The notes under the pieces were generated by a model. That model had not been told where the DNA came from. It searched no databases and was given only the letters and a program-made list of their open reading frames with translations. A program made the position numbers and the translations under genes. Below, piece after piece: positions 1 to 7,301 of a DNA stretch of 42,603 nt. Origin of the DNA: a virus. Positions within the stretch are counted from its first letter, which is position 1; every line of letters starts with the position of its first letter. Location of the stretch: the IMG/VR virus record IMGVR_UViG_3300037560_000179, positions 1-42,603 of that record; one strand, given 5' to 3'.

Positions 1-1510
1 CGAAAGGAATGGAGGTACAAATTAAACCCAGGGAATTATCTTCAAAGGATTTTATTGCCCGTACATTATCGTCATTTATGGCAACAAATTTCTTTCCTTC
101 ATATTTTTTTGACTTGGTGAAAAATTGCCTAGAAAGATCACTTCTGTAAAGTTCTGAATTCAAACCAAACTTTCGGATTATGGCAGTCATTTCGCTTTGT
201 AAAGTCAGATGATTATGCCATTTCTTTTCAAGCGCTTTCATAATAGCCTCCTCCGCATCCGTGAAGATGATATCAATTATACATTTCTTATCCTGGAGGA
301 ATCTATAAATCCTGTGTATGGCTTGAATGAAATCATTAAACTTATAATTGATTCCGACAAATACAGCCCTATGGCAATGATATTGGAAGTTGCAACCACT
401 TCCGGCAATTGTAGGCTTTGTGCTCAGCCACGGAATTTTGCCGTCTGAGAAATCGATTATAATTTTTTCTCGCTGATCATAATCTTGCTTTCCGTAAACA
501 CTTTTACATTTTTCGCCTAACGCTTTTTGTATTGCCTCGCGCTCTCGCTCCAAATCGTGCCATATGATGAAATGATCATCTTTGCTTTTATTGACAATCG
601 ATTGCATTTTTTCAACCCGAACCTCTAAAGATTCTCTCTTTTCCTTCGCTGCCGCTTCAAGACTTTTAGACGAATCAGGATACATTTTTATTTGGCTATC
701 CCGCTTATCCTTGATTACACCCCGATCAAACGAGACCATATGACGGTTAATTTTCAAGGCCGGTAAATTATATCCCTCATCAGAATATCCTAAATCGGAA
801 GGTTTGGTAATGAAGCATGCCCAACTACTCATCCACATCCAGAATTCTTTTTCACGGCGCTCAAATAAAGTGAGGTTACCGGCTGTTGTGGAATCTCTTT
901 GAAAGAATCTGGTAAGTATTTGCCCCCGGTCCATGATGCCTAAATAGTCCGCGTAATGGGTAAGCTCAAGGTACCGATTTGGTGAGGGAGTTGCTGTATA
1001 AACAAATCTAAAAGGAATAGATTTGAATTCACTCATGATCATATCTGTTGTTTGAGTATCCAAACCTCTAAGAATTGATGCCTCATCCATTCCGATGTAA
1101 ATAAACTTATCAGGGTCAATATCACCTTTTCTTATGCGCTCATAGTTGGTGATATAGTAATCTTGATCATCTGTCACATAACTTGAATTAGTTAGGTATT
1201 CAATATGATCTATTCCAATTTTTTTCCCATCTCTATAAAATTCCTGTTTAACTCCCAATGGACAAACAATCAGTGCTTTTTTACCAGGATATTTTTTAAG
1301 TATCTGCTTTGCTGTCTCAAGGTTAATAACAGTTTTTCCAAGTCCAAAATTTAGGAAATCAGCCCGACATCCTCCACTTACATTCCAAACTACAACTTCT
1401 TTTTGGTGTGGCTTTAAAAATGGGTGTATATCTGAAATCTTAATTTCAAAGCCGGTTTTTTCTGCAATCTTGATTTTGTTGTTTAAAAAATCTTGATATT
1501 CTTCCTTCAT
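1..1510 (-). CDS. SF2 helicase fused to a DNA methyltransferase (partial, runs off the left edge)
   Basis: I translated this frame from ATG at 1510; it is open to base 1 (503 codons) and has no stop in the window. Visible helicase motifs: LKPHQKEVV near residues 32-40, a P-loop FGLGKT at 55-60, a DEAS box at 142-145, TATP near 174, and QAIHRIYRF near 405, which fits motif VI. This is the SNF2-like DEAD/DEAH layout. The last visible residues, NDDNVRAIKSF then LICTSIPF, resemble the start of an N4-cytosine/N6-adenine methyltransferase, where a GDNV-like stretch precedes the catalytic SPPY/SIPF-type motif. The reading is therefore a helicase-methylase fusion that probably modifies or remodels phage DNA. 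It follows the 63-aa gene at 1515-1706 after 4 bp, at the distal end of the early operon. The helicase part is secure; the methylase part rests on about 25 residues. Confidence 0.82.
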   Translation of the reverse strand, partial: MKEEYQDFLNNKIKIAEKTGFEIKISDIHPFLKPHQKEVVVWNVSGGCRADFLNFGLGKTVINLETAKQILKKYPGKKALIVCPLGVKQEFYRDGKKIGIDHIEYLTNSSYVTDDQDYYITNYERIRKGDIDPDKFIYIGMDEASILRGLDTQTTDMIMSEFKSIPFRFVYTATPSPNRYLELTHYADYLGIMDRGQILTRFFQRDSTTAGNLTLFERREKEFWMWMSSWACFITKPSDLGYSDEGYNLPALKINRHMVSFDRGVIKDKRDSQIKMYPDSSKSLEAAAKEKRESLEVRVEKMQSIVNKSKDDHFIIWHDLEREREAIQKALGEKCKSVYGKQDYDQREKIIIDFSDGKIPWLSTKPTIAGSGCNFQYHCHRAVFVGINYKFNDFIQAIHRIYRFLQDKKCIIDIIFTDAEEAIMKALEKKWHNHLTLQSEMTAIIRKFGLNSELYRSDLSRQFFTKSKKYEGKKFVAINDDNVRAIKSFEDNSLGLICTSIPF

Positions 1511-1514
1511 AATT

Positions 1515-1706
1515 TTAAGCGTTAATTAGTTCTTTTCTTACTTCCTTTAAGATTTCAGGATATACGGCCGTAAACTGAGCCTGACATAATTCATTGAATT
1601 TTTTCTGCAATGAATCCGGCAAAGCCTTCATATTAGTGTCCGTTCGGTTTAGCGCGATTAGCTCGCTCATTTCGTCTGTTGATTCTAGTGTTGTGTTAAC
1701 TGCCAT
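1515..1706 (-). CDS. Hypothetical protein, 63 aa
   Basis: This is a small acidic N-terminus and helical C-terminus protein with no motif I recognise. The start ATG lies 10 bp after the stop of the DnaB-like gene, and the stop is 4 bp before the helicase start, so it belongs to the same operon. Residues 30-63 (DSLQKKFNELCQAQF onward) look like an amphipathic helix. Its place between two ATPase genes suggests a small replication accessory protein, but that is only position-based inference. Confidence 0.6.
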   Translation of the reverse strand: MAVNTTLESTDEMSELIALNRTDTNMKALPDSLQKKFNELCQAQFTAVYPEILKEVRKELINA

Positions 1707-1716
1707 GATTATTTAT

Positions 1717-2724
1717 TTAAAATGGTGCTTTATCTTCTTTTGTTTCGGTATTTGAATTTAAATGTGCTCTTTCAATAGGATCAGATCCTCCAAAATAAAA
1801 CCTATATGTATTCGGATCGAATGTTACCAAATCATACATGCCCCTTATCCCAATTAAGTGTTGTTTCCTGATCTTATGTGAGTGCCATTCTGTATGATCA
1901 TCTAATCTTCTTAACGATATAATAACATCCATTGAATTAAACCACGCCGCGCCCCCATTTAAATCAAATGGAGTTATTACTCTAAAATTTCCATCTGGGT
2001 CTTTATAATCTTTCAATGATTTTGGATGAACAATATAATTCATGATTGAATTCGTCTCCAATGAAAAGGTTTTGAAATCCATCAGAGCATCCTCAAGCCA
2101 TAAGTCAGCTCGTTTATCCATGTTTTGCTTAACTGATTTCCATGGATCAATTAAGTAACCATCTACTTTGTGTTTATCATTTATGTACGCAAATCCTTCC
2201 ATTATACCTGCAGGAGTCCGGTCGCTAAGATGAAGAAATTTAAAATGATCGCACACCCATCCGTACAATGAGGATTTATCATCTTCAGTTAATAATTCTA
2301 TTCCATGATTCTTTGCATAAAACTCATAAGGTGTTTTTCCAGCAATCGACCAAATCAATGTAAATATCAAGTCTTTAGCGTGATATTCAATTGCGCCCTC
2401 GTTAAGATAAGAATCCTCCATTTCAGGCGACCATATACACCACTTATAGCCATATTTAAGTGACATAATAAGGTAAATATAAAGTACCATAGTTGTTTTT
2501 CCTGTGTTTGGAGATCCTGTAAAAAGATAGCTCATTCCTTTTTTCCAAGAAAATATATTTGATATTTCATGGATGCCGCAATATTTACCTGGAGAATCTT
2601 TAAGGTGTTTTACGTCATCATATTTTTTACCTATCTCCTGAATATCTTTTTTGTCCGATATCGTTTCGGGGCCAGGTAAGTTGTACCTTAGATTTTTTAT
2701 GATATTATCTATCTTATTATTCAT
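1717..2724 (-). CDS. DnaB/RecA-fold replicative ATPase (phage helicase)
   Basis: The 335-aa protein has a clear Walker A, GSPNTGKTT, at residues 70-78 and a hydrophobic strand ending in Asp (VDGYLIDPW, near 187-195) that fits Walker B. A later Asn/Gln-rich segment and the motif GGAAWFNSMD are consistent with the DnaB C-terminal or AAA_25 (RepA-like) hexameric helicase fold. The N-terminal DnaB primase-interaction domain is absent, so it is a short phage version. It probably unwinds DNA at the phage fork with the replication organiser encoded at 3214-3849. The start overlaps the preceding stop by 8 bp. A recombination ATPase of RecA type is the alternative; the family assignment is good, the exact role inferred. 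Confidence 0.72.
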   Translation of the reverse strand: MNNKIDNIIKNLRYNLPGPETISDKKDIQEIGKKYDDVKHLKDSPGKYCGIHEISNIFSWKKGMSYLFTGSPNTGKTTMVLYIYLIMSLKYGYKWCIWSPEMEDSYLNEGAIEYHAKDLIFTLIWSIAGKTPYEFYAKNHGIELLTEDDKSSLYGWVCDHFKFLHLSDRTPAGIMEGFAYINDKHKVDGYLIDPWKSVKQNMDKRADLWLEDALMDFKTFSLETNSIMNYIVHPKSLKDYKDPDGNFRVITPFDLNGGAAWFNSMDVIISLRRLDDHTEWHSHKIRKQHLIGIRGMYDLVTFDPNTYRFYFGGSDPIERAHLNSNTETKEDKAPF

Positions 2725-3217
2725 TCGTCGCCTTTTTTACCTCTGAATCCAATTGTTTGAACATGTGTTTTTGATAATCACGAACAATAATTCTTAAATC
2801 ATGAAGTGATTTGTCCATTTTATCGGTATTCATTCCTTTTTCATTTGCCAATTTTATAAAAGTTTCAGTCAGTACTAAATCAAGTTTACAATCATATGTA
2901 TAGGCTGCTTTTAAATCTTCAATTAAATCTAAAATCTTAGCTCCATTATTTGATAATTTAGCTTGATTATCAATTATTTTTGGAATTGATTCCATTTTGC
3001 TATAAGTCCTGGACCAGAATAAAAGGATGTTCTCAAAGAACTTTATTTCATCATCACATTTATTGATTGCTTTTTGAATCCATTCTTTCGGATCTTGATC
3101 AAACCTATGAATCAATTTGTTTTTCTGATTGTTGATCTCTTTTACCTTAGCCATGATACCGCACCATTCAGGCTGTTTCTCTAACCAAGATAATTCTATT
3201 TCTATATCAAATATCAT
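2717..3217 (-). CDS. Hypothetical helical protein, 166 aa
   Basis: I chose ATG at 3217 because it overlaps the upstream TGA as ATGA; an upstream in-frame TTG at 3226 lies inside the previous gene and is unlikely. The product is highly charged, mostly helical, without a signal peptide or membrane segment, and without a motif I recognise. It sits between the replication organiser and the DnaB-like ATPase, the position where phages often carry a helicase loader, but no P-loop is visible. A helicase-loading or adaptor role is inference from position only. Confidence 0.62.
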   Translation of the reverse strand: MIFDIEIELSWLEKQPEWCGIMAKVKEINNQKNKLIHRFDQDPKEWIQKAINKCDDEIKFFENILLFWSRTYSKMESIPKIIDNQAKLSNNGAKILDLIEDLKAAYTYDCKLDLVLTETFIKLANEKGMNTDKMDKSLHDLRIIVRDYQKHMFKQLDSEVKKATNE

Positions 3218-3849
3218 TGTATCCAAAGGTCTTTATCTGAAACTTTTTGTTTTGGTTGTTCTTGCATTTTTCCAGGCTCCACAAATTGAAGATTTTTCCA
3301 ATTTCCTAAAATGTTACGTGAAAGGCATTGAATTTTATCATTATTGGATTTATACCATGAATCTAAAAGTCTTGAAGCTTGTTCTATTTGCATATGTCCA
3401 ATACTTCTACCGTGATCTTTTTTCAGGTATTCGAAATATTCGAACAGCTCATTTTTTATTTCACTTTTATTTATAATTTCATTTTCATTTACATCTTCCA
3501 TATGATTGCTCATATGACCTGATTTTTGATCTTCTTTTTTTGCTTTTTTAGAGTACTGATTTTTACCTGAAACATTATTTCTTCTACTTTCAGTAAAGTT
3601 TTTACGCTTTTCCTTTTCAATCTCAAGCCTCTTATTGAAATACAGTCCTTTAGAATCAACTTGAAATTTGTCCTCAATGTTGACCCATAGTTGACCTACC
3701 GTTTGACCTATCATATGTTTGGTCATATGACCTCTATTAAATTGCATCATAAGAAGTTCAATATATGCTCCTTTTTCCTCGAAAGTCATTCCAAGTGTGC
3801 CGCCTAACCAATCATTAGGATAAAATAAAAATGCCGGATCTTTAGCCAT
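3214..3849 (-). CDS. Replication initiator/organiser protein (DUF1376-like N-terminus)
   Basis: The N-terminus DPAFLFYPNDWLGGT, followed by MTFEEKGAYIELLMMQFN, is the winged-helix pattern of phage replisome organisers of the DUF1376/Lin1244 type. The N-terminal 90 residues are probably DNA-binding; residues 95-125 are a basic, low-complexity linker; the C-terminal part (SIGHMQIEQASRLLDSWY) is helical and may contact the helicase. It is followed with overlap by a helical protein and a DnaB-like ATPase, the usual organiser-loader-helicase order. A 16-bp inverted repeat lies 15 bp upstream of the start (3864-3879) and may control it. The family is a reasonable match; the origin, often inside such genes, was not located. 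Confidence 0.68.
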   Translation of the reverse strand: MAKDPAFLFYPNDWLGGTLGMTFEEKGAYIELLMMQFNRGHMTKHMIGQTVGQLWVNIEDKFQVDSKGLYFNKRLEIEKEKRKNFTESRRNNVSGKNQYSKKAKKEDQKSGHMSNHMEDVNENEIINKSEIKNELFEYFEYLKKDHGRSIGHMQIEQASRLLDSWYKSNNDKIQCLSRNILGNWKNLQFVEPGKMQEQPKQKVSDKDLWIQ

Positions 3850-3863
3850 ATTTATTAAAATAT

Positions 3864-3879
3864 GTTAAGTCTTTTTAAC
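3864..3879. promoter_or_regulatory. Operator-like inverted repeat, copy 1
   Basis: GTTAAGTCTTTTTAAC has GTTAA/TTAAC arms around 6 bp. It matches the repeat at 4076-4091 at 14 of 16 positions and lies 15 bp upstream of the replication organiser start. The pair flanks the Cro-like gene, which suggests that its product binds here. No convincing promoter box was found next to this copy. Confidence 0.5.
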
Positions 3880-3898
3880 CTATTTAGGCAAAAAAATA

Positions 3899-4063
3899 TT
3901 AATTGATTAATTGATTAATTTTGATTTCAAGATCAGGTGAAATTTCCCTATGCGCATTAAGCACATAACTCAAATGAACTTCAGATACATTCAGCTTTTC
4001 AGCAATCTTCTTTTGCTTAATGCCAGTTTCCTCAATGTATATTTTTAATTTTCTTAATAACAT
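3899..4063 (-). CDS. Cro/XRE-type helix-turn-helix regulator, 54 aa
   Basis: The protein shows the XRE helix-turn-helix pattern GIKQKKIAEKLNVSEVHLSY, with the recognition helix SEVHLSYVLN, and is barely longer than the domain itself. ATG at 4063 is preferred; the only longer frame would start with TTG inside the putative operator. Such minimal domains are typical of phage Cro-like or copy-control repressors. Inverted repeats GTTAAGT-N2-4-TTTAAC lie immediately upstream (4076-4091) and upstream of the next gene (3864-3879), so autoregulation and control of the replication genes are likely. It may switch replication on or off in the early operon rather than act as the main lysogeny repressor, which is not in view. 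Confidence 0.78.
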   Translation of the reverse strand: MLLRKLKIYIEETGIKQKKIAEKLNVSEVHLSYVLNAHREISPDLEIKINQLIN

Positions 4064-4075
4064 TTTGCTAATTAC

Positions 4076-4091
4076 GTTAAGTATATTTAAC
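4076..4091. promoter_or_regulatory. Operator-like inverted repeat, copy 2
   Basis: GTTAAGTATATTTAAC sits 12 bp upstream of the Cro-like start. On the minus strand it lies in the 20-bp spacer between TTTG and TAATTAGC, a partial match to the Bacteroidota promoter form, so a bound dimer would block that promoter. Its close match to the copy at 3864-3879 supports a real binding site. Confidence 0.5.
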
Positions 4092-4112
4092 AATCAAAAC
4101 TTTTCATAAAAC

Positions 4113-4421
4113 TTATTCAATAATCTTCACATCTTCAGGAAGGACATGGACTGGATTACGGTGGACATTAAATACAACTATGTAGGCTTTGAAAAATCTT
4201 TGTGGCGTGTATATTACATTTCCTCCATCCTCATCAGGCCCGACCTCCCATTCATTATATCCATCTGAAAGAGTTCTTTCACCAATCACATGACCATTAA
4301 AAATACTTTCCAACCTAACCCACTGTTTATTGCAATTATCATCTTTTGCCCTTTTGGCTTTTACGACATATTTCCTTTCGATAACCCCTGAGCACTCTAC
4401 TTTTTTAAGAAACATATTCAT
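4113..4421 (-). CDS. Hypothetical protein, 102 aa
   Basis: The start overlaps the previous stop as ATGA, marking it as part of the early operon. The composition is mixed alpha/beta with several aromatic strands (EWEVGPDEDGGNVIY, FFKAYIVVFNVH). No cysteine pair, membrane segment or known motif is seen. I do not recognise the family. Confidence 0.6.
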   Translation of the reverse strand: MNMFLKKVECSGVIERKYVVKAKRAKDDNCNKQWVRLESIFNGHVIGERTLSDGYNEWEVGPDEDGGNVIYTPQRFFKAYIVVFNVHRNPVHVLPEDVKIIE

Positions 4422-4609
4422 AATACAACTGAGTTTATATACACAATTTCAAAACCTGGGAACTGTTTTTCTGCATTTTCTGTAGCTACTGAAATAGCAT
4501 GGTCCTTATTTAAGGTTTTAACAACCCCCTGAGTGAGTCGCTCTTTGGTAATGATAGAATCACCTATGTTTACGATTTTTCGGCAAAATATAGCTATGCA
4601 GTAGGTCAT
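4418..4609 (-). CDS. Hypothetical protein, 63 aa
   Basis: Start and stop both overlap their neighbours by ATGA, which supports a translated gene. The short protein begins MTYCIAIFCRK and is predicted mainly beta, with KERLTQGVVKTL as its one clear helix-like stretch. No family is recognised. It accompanies the 102-aa gene in the same order and may be a small host-interaction protein, but nothing in the sequence shows a function. Confidence 0.55.
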   Translation of the reverse strand: MTYCIAIFCRKIVNIGDSIITKERLTQGVVKTLNKDHAISVATENAEKQFPGFEIVYINSVVL

Positions 4610-5067
4610 GTCGGAAACTCTTTATGATGAGCTCCATCCAATTCACTACCGGATTTTGATCTTCTCAAAAATTGGCCCTTTTTATTTCTGCCTCTTTCTG
4701 CATTGTGTAAAGAATTATGAAATGATCGTGTTTGTATTTCGAGATTCTCTAAACGATTATCCGTTTTGCCTTTCTTATGATGAATAAGCTTTCCTTTTAT
4801 GGCATCAATACCATATGCAGAAGCAACGACTAATTTATGCTCATAACAGTATCCGTTTGGATCAGCTAATGGATGCGTTTTTCCAACTCTAATTTTTACA
4901 TACCCTTCTGTGGAAATAATTTTATTATTGTTCCATCTTCCGGCATTTATGCTTTTAGCGTGATTTCCCATGCCCCTCAAGTCAGGTAAATCATCCACGT
5001 TGCACCCAAGGTCTTTTGCTCTTTTTTCTCGCCTACGACTTTGCGTTTTAGAATATTCTTTTTTCAT
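4606..5067 (-). CDS. HNH endonuclease (homing-type, HNH_3)
   Basis: The C-terminal half carries the HNH pattern: YCYEHKLVVASAYG near 73-86, then KLIHHKKGKTDNRLENLEI at 93-111, with His96, His97, Asn104 and Asn108 as the probable catalytic and metal-binding set. The N-terminal 45 residues are very basic and likely bind DNA. Free-standing enzymes of this kind are typical phage homing endonucleases that cut alleles lacking them. It is embedded with ATGA overlaps on both sides and has not disrupted a recognisable neighbour. A structural, non-homing nuclease role is possible. Confidence 0.8.
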   Translation of the reverse strand: MKKEYSKTQSRRREKRAKDLGCNVDDLPDLRGMGNHAKSINAGRWNNNKIISTEGYVKIRVGKTHPLADPNGYCYEHKLVVASAYGIDAIKGKLIHHKKGKTDNRLENLEIQTRSFHNSLHNAERGRNKKGQFLRRSKSGSELDGAHHKEFPT

Positions 5068-5978
5068 AATCTTGGAAATTCATTCATTCTTAGATCAACA
5101 GGAAATGAATCTCTATTTTTGAAATCTTTAAAATCATGTTGAGACATTTGTTTGAAAAAGAAAGGAGTGCCGGCCTCTTTGCATTGATCCCTAATTGATC
5201 TTACCCAATCAGGATGCATTGGCCGGGCGTTGTGACCGCTCTCTCCGCCACAGATCACCCAATCCAAGCACACTTCCCTAGGATCATGACAAATACAACC
5301 TATTTCGTGCCTGACTTCATTGCAATCTGAATCATGTAAATAATCTGAAATATCCATTCCAGCAAGCATCGGCTCAATACTTACAAAATGTACTGATGCC
5401 GGAATTTTCAATAAATCATCTATTCGTTTTTTATAATCAGGATCCTCAACCGTGGTACCTATCCAAATGTTTTCAAGAGGTGAATAATAATGCAATGGAT
5501 CATCTGACTGAGAGGGAACTGAATCAAAACCGATTTCTTTTATCTGATTACCAAACCATTTAAAAAATTCAAGAGCTCGTTTAGGTCGCTTGGTGAGCAA
5601 AATGTATTTATGTTGTGGCGTTTGCGAAAATATTCCAAATACTGAATCAATATCTTTAAACGAATTATTTTCATGGAATAGATCCGACATAGAGCACACA
5701 AATATCATTCGTGGTTTTTTCCAATGAAGAGGTTTTTCGAGTGCAGGTTCTACGAATTCTGTTTTACCATTCCATTTGCCCCAACTAATTACATCAACGT
5801 AATAATCTAAAGCAGTTGGTTTATTTTTAGTTAACGCTATATTTGAAAGTCTAAAAGCCATCTTTTCAGCATAGCAATTTTTACATGCAGGAGATACCTT
5901 GGCGCACCCCACAAAAGGATTCCACGTTTCGCCTTTAAAGCTTGGCATGTTCAGCCAATCAATTTTATGTTTTTCCAT
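5064..5978 (-). CDS. Phage Gp37/Gp68 family protein (DUF5131)
   Basis: The protein matches the DUF5131 (Gp37/Gp68) family: WNPFVGCAKVSPACKNCYAE at residues 20-39 gives Cys25, Cys32 and Cys35 (CX6CX2C); later IWIGTTVEDPDY, HFVSIEPMLAGMDI and DWVICGGESGHNARPM are the family's conserved blocks; FFFKQ closes the core. The cysteine cluster suggests an Fe-S or zinc site, and remote relation to radical SAM TIM barrels has been proposed for the family; its reaction is not established. It lies between a helical protein and an HNH nuclease in the early operon. The length (304 aa) is usual for the family. Confidence 0.85.
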   Translation of the reverse strand: MEKHKIDWLNMPSFKGETWNPFVGCAKVSPACKNCYAEKMAFRLSNIALTKNKPTALDYYVDVISWGKWNGKTEFVEPALEKPLHWKKPRMIFVCSMSDLFHENNSFKDIDSVFGIFSQTPQHKYILLTKRPKRALEFFKWFGNQIKEIGFDSVPSQSDDPLHYYSPLENIWIGTTVEDPDYKKRIDDLLKIPASVHFVSIEPMLAGMDISDYLHDSDCNEVRHEIGCICHDPREVCLDWVICGGESGHNARPMHPDWVRSIRDQCKEAGTPFFFKQMSQHDFKDFKNRDSFPVDLRMNEFPRL

Positions 5979-5988
5979 GGTTTAAAAA

Positions 5989-6360
5989 TTAAAACGGTTG
6001 ATCGTGCATATCATCGTCGTAATCCCAGGATAATTCCCAATCTCCGTCTTGCAAAGCTTTTACTTTTGCTTTTTCTTCTGGGGACCATCTTGTTTCTGGT
6101 CGTTCTTTTATTTGATCAACCTCAAGCTCAAGCCGTCTTTTTTCACCTCGTAATTCAATTCTTTGGCTTTCAATATTTTTTGCAGCTTTATACTGGCGTA
6201 TAGCTTTATCGCAAAGCCTGGCGCAAGTTTTACGGGCCTCATCAATTTCCTTTACGGTTAAGCCCTCATCATTTTCAATGAGAATTGAGGATTCAAAATG
6301 ATTGTAATCATAGGATAGCATGACCTTTACCGTTGATGATTTTAAAATAGTTTCTGACAT
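5989..6360 (-). CDS. Hypothetical coiled-coil protein, 123 aa
   Basis: An N-terminal beta part (KVMLSYDYNHFESSILIEND) precedes a long charged helix (residues about 45-95) and an acidic tail (SWDYDDDMHDQPF). Acidic C-terminal tails occur in phage single-strand DNA-binding proteins, but no OB-fold signature is evident, so that is only a suggestion. It starts just after the NinG stop and ends 10 bp before DUF5131. Confidence 0.6.
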   Translation of the reverse strand: MSETILKSSTVKVMLSYDYNHFESSILIENDEGLTVKEIDEARKTCARLCDKAIRQYKAAKNIESQRIELRGEKRRLELEVDQIKERPETRWSPEEKAKVKALQDGDWELSWDYDDDMHDQPF

Positions 6361-6361
6361 T

Positions 6362-6799
6362 TTAGTAGTTTTTAGATTTCTTTAATTGCTTTGCTTTCTG
6401 AGAATAGGCTTCAATGATGTCGATCAATTCAGACCTATCCCATTTGAAATTATCCCTTCCTGCCGCTTTATTTTCCAATACTTCAAAGTCATAAATTCCA
6501 ATCTTTTCAATGAGATTTTTTTTATAACCTATCAGATGATTTGGATCATGGAAATTGCACGAATGACATTCTGCGTTTAGATTTCTGTCGTCAAACCTGA
6601 CAATTGAAATTGTTTTGGAGAAATAATGACCTGCATCACACTCATGTCTTGGTTTTATACCACCGCATGATATACACCTGAAATAACCATTATCATCAGA
6701 ATCCCTAAGTCGGACATATTCATTTACAAATTTTTCAGCCTTTTTGACAAGTTTATTGGTAGATACACTACCGTATTTGTTGATTGTTTTTGCTTCCAT
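6362..6799 (-). CDS. NinG/Rap-like recombination nuclease
   Basis: ATG at 6799 follows the ACP stop by one base; an upstream ATG lies inside the ACP gene. Conserved NinG features are CISCG at 42-46, DAGHYFS at 55-61, RFDDRNLNAECHSCN at 68-82, which gives two zinc-binding cysteine pairs and a His of HNH type. In lambda, NinG (Rap) promotes focused recombination and cuts branched DNA structures. Here it is in the same operon as RecT and an SbcC-like ATPase, which fits a recombination role. The length of 145 aa is slightly short for the family. Confidence 0.8.
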   Translation of the reverse strand: MEAKTINKYGSVSTNKLVKKAEKFVNEYVRLRDSDDNGYFRCISCGGIKPRHECDAGHYFSKTISIVRFDDRNLNAECHSCNFHDPNHLIGYKKNLIEKIGIYDFEVLENKAAGRDNFKWDRSELIDIIEAYSQKAKQLKKSKNY

Positions 6800-6800
6800 A

Positions 6801-7037
6801 TTATTTCTTTGCATTTATGTAATCCCCACAAGTCTTGACAATATCATCAATTGTTTGCCATGATGATGCATCATCATCATTGATTGAGATATCATATTCA
6901 CGCTCCATACACATAATGATTTCAACATGATCTAGGGAATCGAAACCTAAATCATCATACAAATTGCCGTCTTCATTTATAAGATTGAAGTCAATTGCCA
7001 GCTTATCCTCAATTATTGCTTTTATCCTGTTTTTCAT
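6801..7037 (-). CDS. Phage-encoded acyl carrier protein
   Basis: The 78-aa protein is a whole acyl carrier protein: acidic, four-helix pattern, with the 4'-phosphopantetheine attachment motif DLGFDSLD and Ser34 as the attachment residue; LDHVEIIMCMEREYDI is the following recognition helix and SSWQTIDDIV matches helix III. I use ATG at 7037, overlapping the preceding TGA; three codons upstream there is another ATG. Host ACP carries acyl chains for lipid and lipid A synthesis and contacts several other proteins. No fatty-acid enzyme is nearby, so it probably uses host phosphopantetheinyl transferase and partners. Its role in a phage early operon is unknown. Confidence 0.85.
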   Translation of the reverse strand: MKNRIKAIIEDKLAIDFNLINEDGNLYDDLGFDSLDHVEIIMCMEREYDISINDDDASSWQTIDDIVKTCGDYINAKK

Positions 7038-7177
7038 GATGTCCATTTATCGATAAGTACAAAAAATAGAGTCGCTAATAATCCAGCCAATGACACTACA
7101 AAATTATAAATTGATCCCTCAACTTGCTTTCTTGATTTGCCTTGGTATTCGCTTCGATTCCAGTTTTCTTTTTCCAT
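7034..7177 (-). CDS. Small membrane protein, 47 aa
   Basis: The start is ATG at 7177; an upstream GTG-initiated extension would translate the GC-rich hairpin region and is not preferred. A charged N-terminus (MEKENWNRSEYQGKSRKQ) is followed by one membrane span, about residues 22-43 (YNFVVSLAGLLATLFFVLI). The stop overlaps the ACP start (ATGA), so the two are translationally coupled. Function unknown; a partner of the ACP at the inner membrane is possible. Confidence 0.5.
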   Translation of the reverse strand: MEKENWNRSEYQGKSRKQVEGSIYNFVVSLAGLLATLFFVLIDKWTS

Positions 7178-7301
7178 TGTAATTGGGTTTATTTTTCCAG
7201 CATTTAAAGAACGTTTTGCCCTCCGCTGACGAGGACTGAGAACCGGCGCGATGCCGGTCAATCTAAACACCCAAAACTGTTATCCTCGTTTGAGGATTTA
7301 T
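7178..7301 (-). other. Non-coding GC-rich stretch with stable hairpins
   Basis: This 124-bp gap is far more GC-rich in its middle (about 7196-7260) than its surroundings. It holds perfect hairpins ACCGGC-GCGAT-GCCGGT near 7242-7258 and ATCCTC-GTTT-GAGGAT at 7282-7297, plus a CCTC/GAGG stem near 7220. It contains TTTTGGGTGTTTAG on the minus strand (7263-7276), also present at 15505-15518. No poly-T run follows a hairpin, so it is not a simple terminator. It could be a structured leader or small RNA; a GTG frame through it is the alternative. Confidence 0.4.

Noticed and set aside
209-448. 79-codon plus-strand frame near the left edge
   Set aside because: The opposite strand encodes helicase motifs through this interval.
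3129-3476. 115-codon plus-strand frame
   Set aside because: It runs across two minus-strand genes in the replication cluster and has a low-complexity hydrophobic product.
4064-4093. Longer TTG-started version of the Cro-like protein
   Set aside because: The extension would lie in the operator and promoter-like sequence and adds no part of the helix-turn-helix.
7196-7260. tRNA-like GC-rich segment
   Set aside because: No cloverleaf or T-loop sequence could be formed; only simple hairpins are present.
7178-7270. GTG-initiated N-terminal extension of the 47-aa membrane protein
   Set aside because: It would translate a GC-rich hairpin region; the internal ATG gives a complete small membrane protein. 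Not fully excluded.
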